DNA of 64,000 nucleotides from Helianthus annuus (lineage: Eukaryota > Streptophyta > Magnoliopsida > Asterales > Asteraceae): NCBI RefSeq assembly GCF_002127325.2, contig NC_035439.2:139067901-139131900 (forward strand), in the 5' to 3' direction. A model generated the notes under the pieces. The model was not told the DNA's origin and did no database searches. It saw nothing but the letters and a program-made list of their open reading frames with translations. Below are positions 46,302-57,970 of the stretch, piece by piece (positions within the stretch are counted from its first letter, which is position 1; every line of letters starts with the position of its first letter). The translations under genes and the position numbers were made by a program.

Positions 46302-49300
46302 TTGCTCATCTTATTTCCACTATCAGCACCCAACTGCGGGATTCCACCTTTGACTGGTGATAACTTTGCTGCATGGAAGGATGCTCTCATGCTTACTCTC
46401 GGATTGCTTGATTTCGATTATGCTCTAAGAGAGAAAAAGCCAGCGGACCTTACCACTCAAAGTACTGCTGCTGAGCAGTTAACTCATGAAAAGTGGACTA
46501 GGTGTAACCGCATGTCTCTCATGTTTATGAAGCAATCCATAAGCAATGCAATCAGGGGAGCTATTCCTGATTCTGAAGATGCTAAAACCTACTTGGAACA
46601 TGTGGAGGCTCAGTTCAAAGGGACGTCTAAGGCGCACGCTAGTACTCTTATTCTCAAGCTGGTGACAACTAAGTATGATGGGAGGAGCGGCATTCGCGAG
46701 CACATCATGATGATGAATGACATGGCCAATAAGCTGAAGGGGCTGGAAATGGAAATCAGTGATGGTTTCCTTGTTCATTTCATCATTACTTCGCTTCCTT
46801 CTTCTTTTGAAGCATTCAAGATCAACTACAACACTCAGAAGGAAAAATGGACGATGAGTGAGCTGGTCGCCATGTGCGTACAGGAGGAGGAGCGTATGAG
46901 GATGGATCGCCATACTGATGTTGCCAACTTTACTACCTCCAATCCTAAGAAAAGGAAGCACAATTATCAGAGGAAGGATGCTTCTAAAGTCCATAAGTCT
47001 AATCCTAACTCTAATGCAAGTGCACCTTCCAGCTCTAAGAACTCCTTAGGCAGTATCCGCTGCAAGTTCTGTAAAAAGACAGGACATATGCAGAAGGAAT
47101 GCCCTGACTTTAAGGAGTGGCTGGCTAAGAAAGGTAACGATTATTTTATGATACTTGAGTCCTATAATTTAAGTGTTCCTGCTAATTCTTGGTGGTTTGA
47201 TTCTGGTTCTATGGTTCATGTTACCAATTCTACTCAGGGATTCCTTTCAATCCGGAAGCTGGAAAGAAACCAAAGAACGCTTAAGGTTGGGGATGATCGA
47301 GAATTAGAAGTGAAGGCCATTGGAACATTACAATTAGTTATGAAAACTGGTTTATGTATTAAACTTTATGATACCTTATATGTTCCTGAGGTAACTCGGA
47401 ACCTTGTATCAGGACCAAAGTTAGACATGGACGGTTTTATTGTTTCCCATGGTCATCGCCAACTCTCTATCCATTATGATTCTGTTCTTTATGGTACTGG
47501 TGTTCTGGATGGAGGTCTCTATAGATTAGAACTAGATGATGGCTTTTCCAAATCTTTGTTGTCATATAACATTAATGAATCACTCACAAAGATGGAAGAG
47601 AAACGAGACTTAGAGACTTCATCCATGTTGTGGCATCAGCGTTTAGGCCACATTTCAAAAGAGCGATTAAATCGTCTCGTGAAGGATGAAGTCTTACCTC
47701 CTCTCGATTTCTCTGACTTTGGAACATGTGTCAAATGTCTTAAAGGTAAAATGACATTAGCGAATAAGAAAGGTGCCACTAGGAGTTCTAATTTATTAGA
47801 ACTCATTCACACTGACATTAGTGGTCCCTACCAAATCGCTGGCATAACAGGACATACTTCATTTATCACTTTTATTGACGATTATTCTCGTTACATGTAC
47901 TTGTATCTTATTAAGGAGAAATCTGAATCTCTAACAACTTTTAAAGATTATAAGGCTGAAGTTGAAAAGCAATTAGATCGTCAGATTAAAGTTGTGAGAT
48001 CAGATAGAGGCGGTGAGTATTATGGAAGACATACTGATGTGGGTCAAGCTCCTGGTCCATTTTATGAGTTTTGTAAGGGCCAGGGGATTGTGAACCAATA
48101 CACCATGCCTGGTACACCTCAGCAGAACGGTGTCGCTGAAAGAAGAAACCGTACCCTTATGAACATGGTGCGCAGTATGTTAGCCAACACTAACTTACCA
48201 TTATTCCTCTGGACTGAAGCGTTAAAAGCAGCTGTTCATATACTCAATAGAGTTCCTTCTAAGTCTGTCCCTAAAACTCCTTATGAACTTTGGACAGGAA
48301 GGAAACCGAGTCTTAAATATATGAAAGTATGGGGCTGCATTGCTGAAGCAAAACTTTACAATCCTTTCCTAAGGAAACTTGACCCTAAGACAGTTACCTG
48401 TTTCTTTATCGGGTATCCTGAGAACTCTAAGGGTTATCGTTTCTATTGTCCTTCCCATGTCACCCGTATTGTTGAAACCAAGCGTGCCTCGTTCCTGGAG
48501 GATTTCAAGGTCAGTGGGAGCAGTACCAACCCTTACGAAGAATTGCAAGAAGTACAAGACGCGGGGGGGAGAGACTCGTCGCTTACCATTACTCCGATTA
48601 CTCCTCTTGTACCCAATGCAACTATTGTTCCTGAAGCTACTGCACCAACTCCAAATTCACCTCTACAATCAGAACCCATTATACCTCATGACGAAGGCAC
48701 ATCAAACGCTCAAAACCAAGACAACGCTGAACCCGATAATCTACTCAGGAGGTCATCCAGGCAAAGAAGGCCTCCTAATTGGGATGATTATGTTACCTAC
48801 CTGACTGAAATGGATCCCGGAAAGCTAAATGATCCTATCTCTTACAATGAAGCCATTAGCAGTGATCAGTCTTCCGAATGGAATAAAGCAATGATTGATG
48901 AGCTTGATTCCATGAAGAAAAATGACGTTTGGGATTTGGTAGAATTACCCAACGGAGTCAAACCCGTAGGATGCAAATGGGTGTTCAAAACAAAACTGGA
49001 TCCGAATGGTAACGTTGAACGCTACAAAGCGAGATTGGTTGCAAAGGGCTACACTCAGAAAGAGGGAATTGATTATCAAGAGACGTTTTCACCTGTCTCT
49101 CGTAAAGATTCATTAAGGATCGTCATGGCCCTAGTAGCTCATTTCGATTTAGAGCTGCATCAGATGGACGTTAAAACCGCTTTCCTTAACGGAGACTTGG
49201 ACGAAGATGTTTACATGAAGCAACCTGAAGGCTTTGAGCCTGAAGGTCAGGAGCATCTAGTCTGTAAGTTGAAGAAATCCATTTACGGGTTAAAACAAGC

Positions 49301-50405
49301 ATCACGTCAGTGGTACCTCAAGTTTGATGAAGTCATGAAGAAGCAAGGTTTTATGAAGAATCAAGTGGATCAATGCACCTACCTCAAGATGAGTGGGAGC
49401 AACTTTACTATACTTGTCCTTTACGTTGACGACATTCTATTGGCAAGTAATAGTTTAGACATGTTGCATGAGTCGAAGCGGTTACTCTCGCATAACTTCG
49501 ACATGAAGGATCTCGGAGATGCGTCTTACGTCATTGGCATCGAAATTCACCGAGATAGAAACAAAGGGATCTTAGGATTGTCCCAAAGGGCCTACATAGA
49601 TCGTGTCCTTACACGGTATAACATGCAACAGTGCAAACCCTCCGTCGCTCCAGTAGTTAAGGGAGATGTTTTCGGTTCGTTTCAGTGTCCGACAACAGAG
49701 GTTGAGAAGGAGCAAATGAGCCAGATACCTTATGCATCAGTAGTCGGGAGCTTGATGTATGCTCAAGTCTGTACTCGTCCAGATATCGCTTATATTGCTG
49801 GAATGCTAGGCCGTTATCAGACTAATCCTGGCCTAGATCACTGGAAAACAGCTAAGAAGGTACTTCGATATCTGCAAGGGACGAAAGACTATAAGCTGAC
49901 TTATAGAAGAAGTGATCATTTAGAAGTGGTGGGCTATTCTGATTCTGACTTTGCCAAATGCAAAGATGACAAGAAATCCACTTCGGGCTATATCTTTATG
50001 TTAGCAGGCGGCCCTATCTCTTGGAAGAGTCATAAACAACAGTTGACAACAACTTCCACAATGATGGCAGAGTACATTGCTGTTTATAACGCAACCTGTC
50101 ATGGAATGTTGATTAGAAATCTGGTCACTGGACTCAAAATCGTTAATTCCATTTCTAGACCATTGAAGCTTTACTGTGATAATTCAGCTGCCGTTAGTTT
50201 CTCGAACAGTAACAGTTCGACTGGAGCTGGTTTATATCTCGATACGAAATATCTATTTGTACGTGAACGTGTTGAGGAAAATAATCTTTGTATCGAGTAT
50301 ATTAGTACTAAGGATATGCTTGCGGATCCGATGACTAAAGGTCTCCCTCCTAAGGTTTACGAAGAACATGTTCGGAATATGGGATTATGTAAAGACCTTA
50401 TTTGA
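46302..50405 (+). CDS. Copia gag-pol polyprotein, intact
   Basis: An uninterrupted 1,367-codon frame; if spliced from the LTR exon, translation enters at 46327 and gives about 1,378 residues. Order by residue: gag core 9-230 ([13 protein letters not shown]..., CVQEEERM), CCHC zinc knuckle [14 protein letters not shown] near 253, protease [12 protein letters not shown] near 298, integrase zinc-binding ([12 protein letters not shown]...CVKCLKGK) and core ([40 protein letters not shown]) about 445-630, reverse transcriptase with [11 protein letters not shown] and [10 protein letters not shown] near 1041, RNase H with [19 protein letters not shown] near 1214, and a C-terminal ADPMTKGLP motif. All expected catalytic residues are visible, so this copy may be active. 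If unspliced, the ATG at 46302 would be the start and the first eight residues would be leader-derived. Confidence 0.97.
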   Translation: MLILFPLSAPNCGIPPLTGDNFAAWKDALMLTLGLLDFDYALREKKPADLTTQSTAAEQLTHEKWTRCNRMSLMFMKQSISNAIRGAIPDSEDAKTYLEHVEAQFKGTSKAHASTLILKLVTTKYDGRSGIREHIMMMNDMANKLKGLEMEISDGFLVHFIITSLPSSFEAFKINYNTQKEKWTMSELVAMCVQEEERMRMDRHTDVANFTTSNPKKRKHNYQRKDASKVHKSNPNSNASAPSSSKNSLGSIRCKFCKKTGHMQKECPDFKEWLAKKGNDYFMILESYNLSVPANSWWFDSGSMVHVTNSTQGFLSIRKLERNQRTLKVGDDRELEVKAIGTLQLVMKTGLCIKLYDTLYVPEVTRNLVSGPKLDMDGFIVSHGHRQLSIHYDSVLYGTGVLDGGLYRLELDDGFSKSLLSYNINESLTKMEEKRDLETSSMLWHQRLGHISKERLNRLVKDEVLPPLDFSDFGTCVKCLKGKMTLANKKGATRSSNLLELIHTDISGPYQIAGITGHTSFITFIDDYSRYMYLYLIKEKSESLTTFKDYKAEVEKQLDRQIKVVRSDRGGEYYGRHTDVGQAPGPFYEFCKGQGIVNQYTMPGTPQQNGVAERRNRTLMNMVRSMLANTNLPLFLWTEALKAAVHILNRVPSKSVPKTPYELWTGRKPSLKYMKVWGCIAEAKLYNPFLRKLDPKTVTCFFIGYPENSKGYRFYCPSHVTRIVETKRASFLEDFKVSGSSTNPYEELQEVQDAGGRDSSLTITPITPLVPNATIVPEATAPTPNSPLQSEPIIPHDEGTSNAQNQDNAEPDNLLRRSSRQRRPPNWDDYVTYLTEMDPGKLNDPISYNEAISSDQSSEWNKAMIDELDSMKKNDVWDLVELPNGVKPVGCKWVFKTKLDPNGNVERYKARLVAKGYTQKEGIDYQETFSPVSRKDSLRIVMALVAHFDLELHQMDVKTAFLNGDLDEDVYMKQPEGFEPEGQEHLVCKLKKSIYGLKQASRQWYLKFDEVMKKQGFMKNQVDQCTYLKMSGSNFTILVLYVDDILLASNSLDMLHESKRLLSHNFDMKDLGDASYVIGIEIHRDRNKGILGLSQRAYIDRVLTRYNMQQCKPSVAPVVKGDVFGSFQCPTTEVEKEQMSQIPYASVVGSLMYAQVCTRPDIAYIAGMLGRYQTNPGLDHWKTAKKVLRYLQGTKDYKLTYRRSDHLEVVGYSDSDFAKCKDDKKSTSGYIFMLAGGPISWKSHKQQLTTTSTMMAEYIAVYNATCHGMLIRNLVTGLKIVNSISRPLKLYCDNSAAVSFSNSNSSTGAGLYLDTKYLFVRERVEENNLCIEYISTKDMLADPMTKGLPPKVYEEHVRNMGLCKDLI

Positions 50406-50720
50406 GCATATTGTACTAGCTTATGTTTTATGTTTAATGAAATTTCCTCAAGTTTGATTTTGTATGTCTATTAGAATATGTTCAACCGGTATAATGGCAT
50501 ATAGACAAATAAAAAGTTACAAATCAAACAAAGGGCTTACGCGTATTTTGATCATAACGACTAGGTTTTAAATTAAGGCTATAGTATGATTAATGGGGGT
50601 CCTGAGTCGCATAATGATTCAACGGCTGTATTTCTCTGCTATAGTACTTGTTTAAGGCTAAAATGAGTGTTAACTCCTGATCAGGCTTAGCTAATACTCA
50701 TAGTAAATGATTACTCGGCT
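50406..50720 (+). other. 3' non-coding region of the intact copia element
   Basis: About 315 bases between the gag-pol stop and the polypurine tract, no feature recognised. Confidence 0.6.
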
Positions 50721-50731
50721 AAGTGGGAGAA
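50721..50731 (+). other. Polypurine tract of the intact copia element
   Basis: AAGTGGGAGAA abutting TGTAAGATT of the 3' LTR. Confidence 0.85.
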
Positions 50732-51158
50732 TGTAAGATTAAATATATTATGTTTAATATTTAATCTATAGCCATCTTAATCATTTACATTATAGAGATC
50801 AAAATATATTAGAACCTATTATTAATTAGTTGGTAATTGTTGATGGACCATATTACCCTTAGTAACTAATTAGGTTTCCTCCTGGGTGCTTATATAAGGA
50901 GAGTTATGTGGAGGTTTAAGGGTTACTCAGTTTCACAATTCACACCCCATAAGCCATAACATCATCACGAAACCTCCTCTCCATAACCGATACCCTTTTC
51001 GGTTTCTAAGTAACCATCATCAGTCAGCATCCTAAGGAGGAACCAAATCAAGATGACAGGCATGTCGAACTCCCTCACTGGATTCTCCTCTGCACTATCT
51101 GCTGTGACAGGTATGATTTATTTGTTTTCCTTCATGCACAAACAGAACTGAACCAACA
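50732..51158 (+). repeat. 3' LTR of the intact copia element
   Basis: 427 bp; two visible differences from the 5' LTR. It carries a second promoter and ATG exon with donor, which could splice into downstream DNA. Confidence 0.97.
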
Positions 51159-51214
51159 TAGGCATAATATCTATACACCAATTCAGGAGGAAACTCAATA
51201 AATATGAGAAAAAA

Positions 51215-51295
51215 CCCCTTGTAAGAATCGAACCCAGAACCTATTGGTCCAAAGTTTTATCTCCCCCATACCACTAGGCTATAAAGCCATGGGTG
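51215..51295 (-). repeat. tRNA-derived SINE head, - strand
   Basis: Read on the - strand: A-box TAGCCTAGTGGTATG (near 51280), about 35 bases, then B-box GGGTTCGATTCTTACAAGG (near 51230). Spacing and sequence fit a pol III promoter of a SINE. No good tRNA cloverleaf or anticodon arm. Confidence 0.6.
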
Positions 51296-51466
51296 CGTCC
51301 AATTACATATATTGTTGCCAAACACTATCGATATGGATGCCATTACCCTTCACTCCTAACTTACAAATGTCTACTTGTCGCTTTCAAATACATTTTCACG
51401 CTTTCCATGATCTTTTGGGTTATTAGAATAACTATCAGACTATATACATATACGCTATATTATATA

Positions 51467-52067
51467 TAGGGCTGCAAACGAATTAAACGTTCGGCGAACA
51501 GTTCGTGAACCATTCGGCGGGAAGTTCGTTTGTGTTCGTTCGTTTATTAAACAAACGAACACAAACAAGAAATTTCGTTTGTTTAGTTAAATGAACAAAC
51601 ATGAACAGAGGTCACATTCGTTCGTTTATGTTCATGAACGTTTGCTAACGTGTTCGATAGTTCATTATTTTTTTTAATTTTTATATTTTATTTAAATACT
51701 TTAAAATTATGATAAATAAAATATGTAATAAGTGTTAGTATATTATATCTTCTGCTCATAAACTCTTGTTTGTGTTCGTTTGTTTCCATTTGTGTTAATG
51801 AATATTAATTTGTGTTCATTGGTGTTCATCAGCGTTCATTTTCGTTCGTTGCCTAAAATTAACAAACAAACACAAACGAACACGAAAAAGTTCATTTCCT
51901 TAACAAACGAACACGAAAAAGTTCATTTCCTTAACAAACGAACACGAACACGAACATAAAACCTTGTTCGATAAGTGTTTATGAACAGTTCGTGAACACA
52001 TATATTTCTTAACAAACGAACACGAACAAGGTCTTGTTCGTGTTCGTTCGGTTCGTTTGCAACCCTA
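51467..52067. mobile_element. hAT-like non-autonomous element, copy 2
   Basis: 601 bp, ends TAGGGCTGCAAACGAA and (inverse) TAGGGTTGCAAACGAACC, perfect 8-bp target duplication ATTATATA (51459-51466 and 52068-52075). Interior GTTCGTTTGTGTTCGTT words as in copy 1 (28465-28993), with an extra tandem AACAAACGAACACGAAAAAG repeat near 51900. Confidence 0.92.
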
Positions 52068-52075
52068 ATTATATA

Positions 52076-52996
52076 TACATAAGGAGGACAAAATGTAATT
52101 TTACATAATTTTAAAAGTTTAAGTAATTACAATTTTTGAAACACGTAATACAATCCTTTAAAACATATTGTTGATTTTTAAACAAATTTTTCCCTCACGA
52201 TTTTTATACAATCATAATTTTTTCATATGTTCACCGTAAAATGGACATTTTAGTTTCTGTAACTTAAATATGGTATTGCTATATTTTTATTAATTTTAAA
52301 AAAATTAACATGTTACGTGATTACTATTATTTATATTCTTTGCCACATTAAGCGGACGCCACTCTAGTATGTGTGTGTATAGCTTGGTGATCAAGCTACC
52401 TAAAACTACACCCTAATCACACAATTAGGCGGAACATGATAAAGCTATATGTTGTGAATTGGGAGATAGAGCATATGACTATAGAAAGTTATTATAAGAG
52501 AAAAAAAATGGGAATTTGCAACCCATGTCCACTATTGATAAGATAGTGGAGGAGTAGTTATTTGGAAACAAAATACTAAAACTTTTGAAAATTGTAACTT
52601 GTGAATTTGTATTCAATTCAAAATGTTAAACTTTGGAAGAATTTCATGGAAGCAGCTTGAAAGAGAAAGGGAGCACTTAAAATCAAAATACAATTACCTA
52701 GATCAAGTTGTAAGAGAAAGAAATTTGAGAATTATAGGTTAAAGAAGTCCCAACCAAGAATAGTAAACCAATAAAAAGTGTTTATGTTTGTGTTTGTGTC
52801 ACATGTGAGAAGAATGATGACGGAAGACGTAAGATGGCTATAAAATGTTGAAAGTAGGTAAACCCAGATCAAGTACCCAAAATTAAATGCAAGTGGTGAT
52901 TGGTGAATAAGTGATTAGACCGCAACCATAACCGAATATATTGATTGATGACAAGAAGAAAATTCAACCTAAAGCTAAGGGGTCAAGCTTTCCAAT
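52076..52996. other. AT-rich intergenic DNA
   Basis: No coding or RNA feature recognised. The AAGCGGACGCCACTCTAGTA text near 52350 is a very weak Helitron-end look-alike. Confidence 0.4.
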
Positions 52997-52999
52997 TAA

Positions 53000-54391
53000 G
53001 ATGTGGGGTATGGTGGGGCGGGAGTTGGGTTTGGGTTGGGACATTAGTTGACACGTGGCTTGGGTGACAGATATGGGCTAAACCCACATTCAACACGGTA
53101 TGGTGGGGCGGGGGTTTGGGGCGTGGGTTTGTGGGCTTTGCTGGGCTGACCCGCTGGCTATTTGAATATCATTTAAAACAACAAATTTATTTTTTTTAAT
53201 ATTTTTAAATAAACAAAATTAAAAAAAAAATTCCTAACTTTTATATTTGTTTTTTATCTCTTCTCTCAACGCCAAGACTAGTTCTAACTCGTCACCCTGT
53301 AGGTGATCAATGGGCTGGTTTGCACATTTGATTTGAATATGACCACTGCATTTGTCAAAATGTCGGCTTCGACTTCACCACTTTTATGGTTTTGCTTTGC
53401 TTTATTTAAAAAACCACTAAATTTTGTAAGTTGGGTGCTTATCTCGCTCCACTTTAAGGATAAACTATCGTTTTCACGATAAGCCTCCCTTCCCATTTCT
53501 TCATGGAATACTCTACTAACCGATTCCCACAGGGTGGTTCGATGTTGCGAATTTCCTATTTTAATAAAAAAATTAATATATTACAAAGTTATATAAAAAA
53601 TAACCATTAATAAAAACAAAGGTTAAGAATACCTAAAGTTGAATGTTGAGATTGTTGACACCAAGCTCTCGCCAATGCAACTTCTTCAGCAACGACCCAT
53701 TTTTGTTGTTTTCGTTTGGCGGTTTCAACTACTTTATTCGCCTCGGTTATTTTCTTATGACTTCTCTTTTTGATGGGTTTCGATGCGGAAGGACCATCAT
53801 TGGGTGGTTGAGTTTTGGGAACGGATTCGTTTTGTGAAAGGTCGATGGAGGTTGGTGAAAGGTCGATGGGCGATTGTGAAAACGGGGTAGGTATCGAATC
53901 GTAGGTGTGTGGGAAGTTAGTAAACACACGATTCTCGATATACAATGCATAACTCGCCATGTCGGGCATAGAAGAGTGTATGAAAAATGCACGAGGAATT
54001 GGACGATTGGGTGGTGGGCTAGGATTACTTTCTTGGAGTGCATACGGGTTGGTCGGGTCATAAGCACGGTTATAAGGATGCATTTTTTTCGTTTTGTAGA
54101 AGGAGAATTGAAGATGTATAGAAGATGTGGTTGAATGTGGTAAAAAATGGAAGAAAAATGTGAGTTTTATAGTGAAAAAAAAGGAAGATTTTTTTTTTAA
54201 TATAGCCGTTGGCCAACGACTCTTTTCTTTTGGCCAAAACACAGCCCGCCATGTCAGCTCGCTTCCCCCGCCCCACGCCCGGCTTGAAACCCAAGCCCCA
54301 AGGGCCACGTCCCAACCCAAGCCCACCCGGGATGGTGCCTTAGGCGTTTTCCCCCAACCCACGCCCCAACCCAAGCCACATACCCATGAAC
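53000..54391 (-). mobile_element. Harbinger-like element carrying only the Myb-like ORF1
   Basis: Left end GATGTGGGGTATGGTGGGGC, right end (inverse) GTTCATGGGTATGTGGC, target TAA at 52997-52999 and 54392-54394. Subterminal GGGTTGGG and TTGGCCAACG words match the tandem copies at 41.3-42.2 kb. It encodes ORF1 but no transposase. Confidence 0.78.
53284..54083 (-). CDS. Harbinger ORF1 protein (Myb/SANT-like)
   Basis: Two exons on the - strand. The first starts at 54083 (MHPYNRAYDPTNPYALQE) and runs to about 53636; the second runs from about 53558 to the stop at 53284, with a short GT-AG intron between (donor ...AACTTTAG|GTATTC, acceptor TTTTAATAG|GAAATT). The joined text contains KKRSHKKITEANKVVETAKRKQ (basic), then KWVVAEEVALARAWCQQS and a WESV...KWSEISTQLTKFSGFLNKA trihelix/Myb-like region. 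ORF1 proteins of PIF/Harbinger elements bind DNA and partner the transposase. Similarity, not a test, supports the name. No in-frame stop is seen, but the exact exon borders are provisional. Confidence 0.78.
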
Positions 54392-54394
54392 TAA

Positions 54395-55608
54395 CATTAA
54401 CAATTGAAGAATCAAAGACAACCCTAAATGTGGTGACATTCATATTTTTATTACCTTTTTTATACGTTATATAACTGCTTGTATTTTATTTTATTTTATA
54501 TTGGTTCTAGCATGACATTCTTCTCTTCAAATCTAGCAAGAAGTTTGAATTCACTATTAGCAAGTTAGTGAACCATTTAGAATCTAAATTTCGTTAATAA
54601 CAATATATATAGTAGTATTAGGTGCGTATTGCATAAAACTAATTATACTTATCATACTTGATAGTTTTACATGTCCCGCTTGCGGTATGCGCATATAATA
54701 TATATGTGTGTGTGGGTCGTTGGGGGCAAAAGTGAAAGTGCATTAATTTTAATGTTATTTTACTAATTTCGTGAGAGTAACGTTAAAAGCTGAGGACGGT
54801 TAATCAAGCATCATGTGATGGCGTTGATAGCTGAAAGACAAAAGGGTACATGCACTAATCGGTCTTTGTCCCGATTGCTGAGTGTTATGTGCCTTTTGTC
54901 TAAGGCTTGATGCAAAACTACTATCGAGACGGGGGTCTCACTGGAAGCGGACTCTCTATTCTTACGAGGAAGAAGTATGACTTTCTATATCTTACCCTTT
55001 TCAAACCTTACTTTTGCTTTGTTATTGGTGGGATTTACTGAGTATGATGATGATACTTGATAGTTTTACCCAAAGTCTCAAACTAGCCTTGAAAGTTGTA
55101 TGATGACGTTACATTTGCTTTGTTAGGAACTTTCAAAGCGGTAAGTCTTGTGTAATAATTAGGTAACTTATTAATCACTATAGTAAATAAAATTTATGAT
55201 ACTATTTTTGTGATAAGTTGTATTATTTTTTAATAAAAAAATAAAATAACAAAAACTAAAATGGGATACCAAGGTCAATCCTCCTGTTTATTATAAACTC
55301 CACATGGAAGCGACTTGGTCACCTTGAAAAATACATATCTAGAGCCTTTGACCATCCATTCCACTTTGAAATTGTTTTCTGATATATTTAGAATTCGTCC
55401 ATGTTGAATTTACGTTTTAAATTATTAACAGCAAGATAATGACTTTACGACATAAGTTATTTTCTCTGTCGACTATAGATAAAGTGTTCAAACTTTTTCT
55501 TTGCTGGCTACAATTAGCAGACCCCCTAGTTCCGTCCCAATTTTCGGTTAATAATTTCAATGAACATAAGAACACCCACAATGTACAAACCTTAAAACTT
55601 CCACAAAC
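54395..55608. other. AT-rich intergenic DNA
   Basis: No gene supported; the GTCCCGCTTGCGGTATGCGC text at 54672 resembles a degraded Helitron hairpin. Short low-confidence frames only. Confidence 0.4.
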
Positions 55609-55639
55609 TGTCACTACTACAAAATAGAGCATAAGATGA

Positions 55640-55905
55640 AATGGATTTTAAGACGCTGTTTTCAACACCGTCTTAAACTACACTGGTTTAAAATCATATC
55701 TTTTTAGACAGTTTGAACACCGGCTTAAAATTCATGACTTATTGGACGGTGTTCAGAATTTGAACACCGGCTTATACTTAATGTCTTACTAGACGGTGTT
55801 CAGAGTTTGAACACCGGCTTATACCTCAAGTCTTATTAGAAGGTGTTCAGAGTTTGAACACCGACTTATACCTCAAGTCTTATTAGACGGTGTTTAGTAT
55901 ACATT
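55640..55905. repeat. CACTA subterminal repeats, left
   Basis: Units of about 55 bp with TTTGAACACCGGCTTATACC and AGACGGTGTTCAGA; probable transposase-binding sites. Confidence 0.8.
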
Positions 55906-56159
55906 TGCTAGAAATACATTTGCTTGCTGGAAAAAAACATATAAAAGGTTTTCCAGGAAATACATCAAGCTATACACATACACCAATGAAACATTTTCAA
56001 ATCAAACCAAAACAATACATATTCAAATCAAAAATAAACCCTTAGACATCCAATTCGGAAATAAACCGTCAAATTACAATCATTTGTGAATACATAACAA
56101 ACTACGTTAAATTGCATAAATAAATTACATACGCTAATCTAACGAAATACCTAACTCCC

Positions 56160-57150
56160 TAAAAAACTTCGGCATCAACGTCATCAACAAAACATCTATT
56201 TCATTATCCGTTGCCTCTCTCGTGTCGTGCCACATCTAAAATAAAAATAGATAGAAAGAGTTATTACAAATATTATAGACTAAATCTAAAGGCAAAGAGA
56301 AAAATCGGTAATAACATCGGCAATAAAGCTATGTATATATTTACATGTTATATACATCTGAACCTTCTAAGTTTAAAAAAAAAATAAAGAGTTAAGTAAT
56401 AAATTGATAAACAAGTATATTTTACTTACTTCATCGGGAAACTGGTTTTGATACAAATTGACAAAGTCAAACATATGTTGGAGAACCATGTAGCCGCATT
56501 CCCATCCACCCTTTTGTTGCTTACACTATAAATAAATTAACAAATTATTATTTAAAAGTAAAGAAAATCAAACAACTCAGAAATAGCAAACACACATACA
56601 TCAACCATTGTGTAGTTGAACTCGGATCCTAAGGCGGTAGGAATTAGGCTTGAAAGACGATAGTTAGAAGCATTCTTTTCGCCTTTTATCTTTGTTGAAT
56701 CCAAAATATACACATGTCTTGTGTGTTGGGCGATGATGAACAAAGACCAATGGTCGCTACAAAATTAGCGTTATAGAATAGTTATGTGAATCATAGTAAT
56801 AAAATAAAAGAAAGTTAACTAAAAGAAACTTACTCAGCCAAATGCGGTGCAAGAATGAAATCTTTATCGATATGATGAGTCGCTAAACTTAAAATGTGAT
56901 CTTCAACCTCTCTAGGATTTCTTTTGCACATATCACCTGTGATTGCGTTCACATTTAAAAAGGCGCATCGGTTGCCTTTTTTATCCTTTGACTCCTTATA
57001 AAAGTACTTGAAAACAAGAATAAAATATATGATAAAACTTAATAAATTCAGTTATATCTATACAATATTATAGCGATAACAACTTACCATGTAAACCAAA
57101 ACACAATGGTGAGATCAACCCAGTCTTTGACAAATAATGCTAACATTGAT
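56160..57150 (-). pseudogene. Ulp1/C48-type SUMO protease-like domain in the CACTA element
   Basis: Pieced together from short - strand exons (about 57150-57088, 57010-56840, 56755-56590, 56530-56430, 56240-56160). They read KDWVDLTIVFWF, then NRCAFLNVNAITGDMCKRNP, ILAPHLAE, SDHWSLFIIAQHTRHVYILD, GGWECGYMVLQHMFDFVNLY and a short C-terminal tail ending LGISLD. His in DHWSLF, Asp in YILDSTK and Cys in WECGY form the C48 catalytic triad. Plant CACTA elements often carry such domains. Upstream, a stop in GGYIGND and a tandem duplication of GGTACCTATATTGG (about 57160-57185) break the frame, so the copy is probably damaged. Exon borders are approximate. Confidence 0.7.
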
Positions 57151-57237
57151 TCAACCTCAATATAGGTACCCAATATAGGTACCACTTTTGCTAGGAAACA
57201 TATTCTCAGGAGCAGCTGAATATGGAAGTGTAGTAGC

Positions 57238-57480
57238 CTAGTCGTTCCCGATGTATCCACCTAGTCGACCAACCATCTTCTTATGCCATTCGGGTCTTAG
57301 TTCGATCAATTGCAAATGTAACTTCACTTTTTCGGCTTGTCTTTCTTGATATGTCAATTTAGCTTGAACCTGTTTTTTTTTCCTTTGGACTTGTTTTGTG
57401 TTGGCATAGCTTTTTTCGGCTTTGGTTGTTTCGTTTGGGACTTTTGAACAACAAGCCTCATAACCTAAAATATCAAACAA
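57238..57480 (-). pseudogene. Coiled-coil, TNPA-like segment of the CACTA gene
   Basis: A lysine/glutamine-rich stretch (TKQVQRKKKQVQAKLTYQE) followed by LRPEWHKKMVGRLGGYIGN. This lies just before the Ulp1-like exons on the same strand and is probably the same gene. The frame ends in a TAG where family members seem to continue. Confidence 0.55.
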
Positions 57481-57711
57481 TTCGTTTTAGCTATTAAAAT
57501 GTCACTCACCATTCCTTTAATTACAATAATACACTTTCAGCTACTTAAAACATAAAATAAAGATACGATAGAATTTTAAGTTAGAGAGAGATGGAGATAA
57601 ATTAGGAACTGATTTGTTTTACTCTTCCTAAAATACCCTTTTCAGCTATTAACATGTCTCACAATTCCTTTAATTACAATAATTCCATTATTAACTTAAA
57701 CCATTGATCAA

Positions 57712-57951
57712 TTAATCTTGACCAGTTCTTAAAGTTCTGAAAAACTTTAAGAGTTCTGAAATGATCTCCATCCTATATAGCACACAACTGAGATTAAATG
57801 ATTGATTACCATTTGTTTGTTGTTCGACATCTTGATTTTGAGGGCATTCAGACGCATTCATTGTGTCCAAAAATCCATCGGGTAGTAAAATATCATCAGT
57901 CAAAAAATCATTAATTCCTAACTGAATAGGAACTTCCGAGGAAAGCTGCAT
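57712..57951 (-). pseudogene. Linker exon(s) of the CACTA gene
   Basis: Acidic text (DFLTDDILLPDGFLDTMNAS) between the TNP2-type N-terminus and the coiled-coil part. No known domain; whether it belongs to the first or second CACTA gene is unclear. Confidence 0.4.
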
Positions 57952-57970
57952 CTATAATAATAAACCATTG

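Larger units (their letters stand above)
44399..51158 (+). mobile_element. Complete Ty1/copia retrotransposon with intact gag-pol
   Basis: 6,760 bp, two 427-bp LTRs (TGTAAGATTAAA...CCAACA or CGAACA), TSD TAGGC on both sides (44394-44398 and 51159-51163), PBS, polypurine tract AAGTGGGAGAA and one uninterrupted gag-pol frame. By eye the LTRs differ at two positions (T/C near 44440 and G/C at 44822), so insertion is recent. The leader holds a minisatellite and four CTGGCCAAAGCTG units. An ATG exon inside the LTR appears to be spliced onto gag-pol. Confidence 0.97.

Noticed and set aside
46479..46994. 171-codon frame opposite gag
   Set aside because: Shadow of the intact copia gag-pol frame.
51215..51295. 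A true tRNA gene
   Set aside because: A- and B-boxes are present but no cloverleaf or anticodon arm can be folded; a SINE head fits better.
53607..54443. 278-codon frame start upstream of the ORF1 methionine
   Set aside because: The first ~120 codons run through GC-rich subterminal repeats; MHPYNRAYDP at 54083 is shared with the other copy and is the better start.
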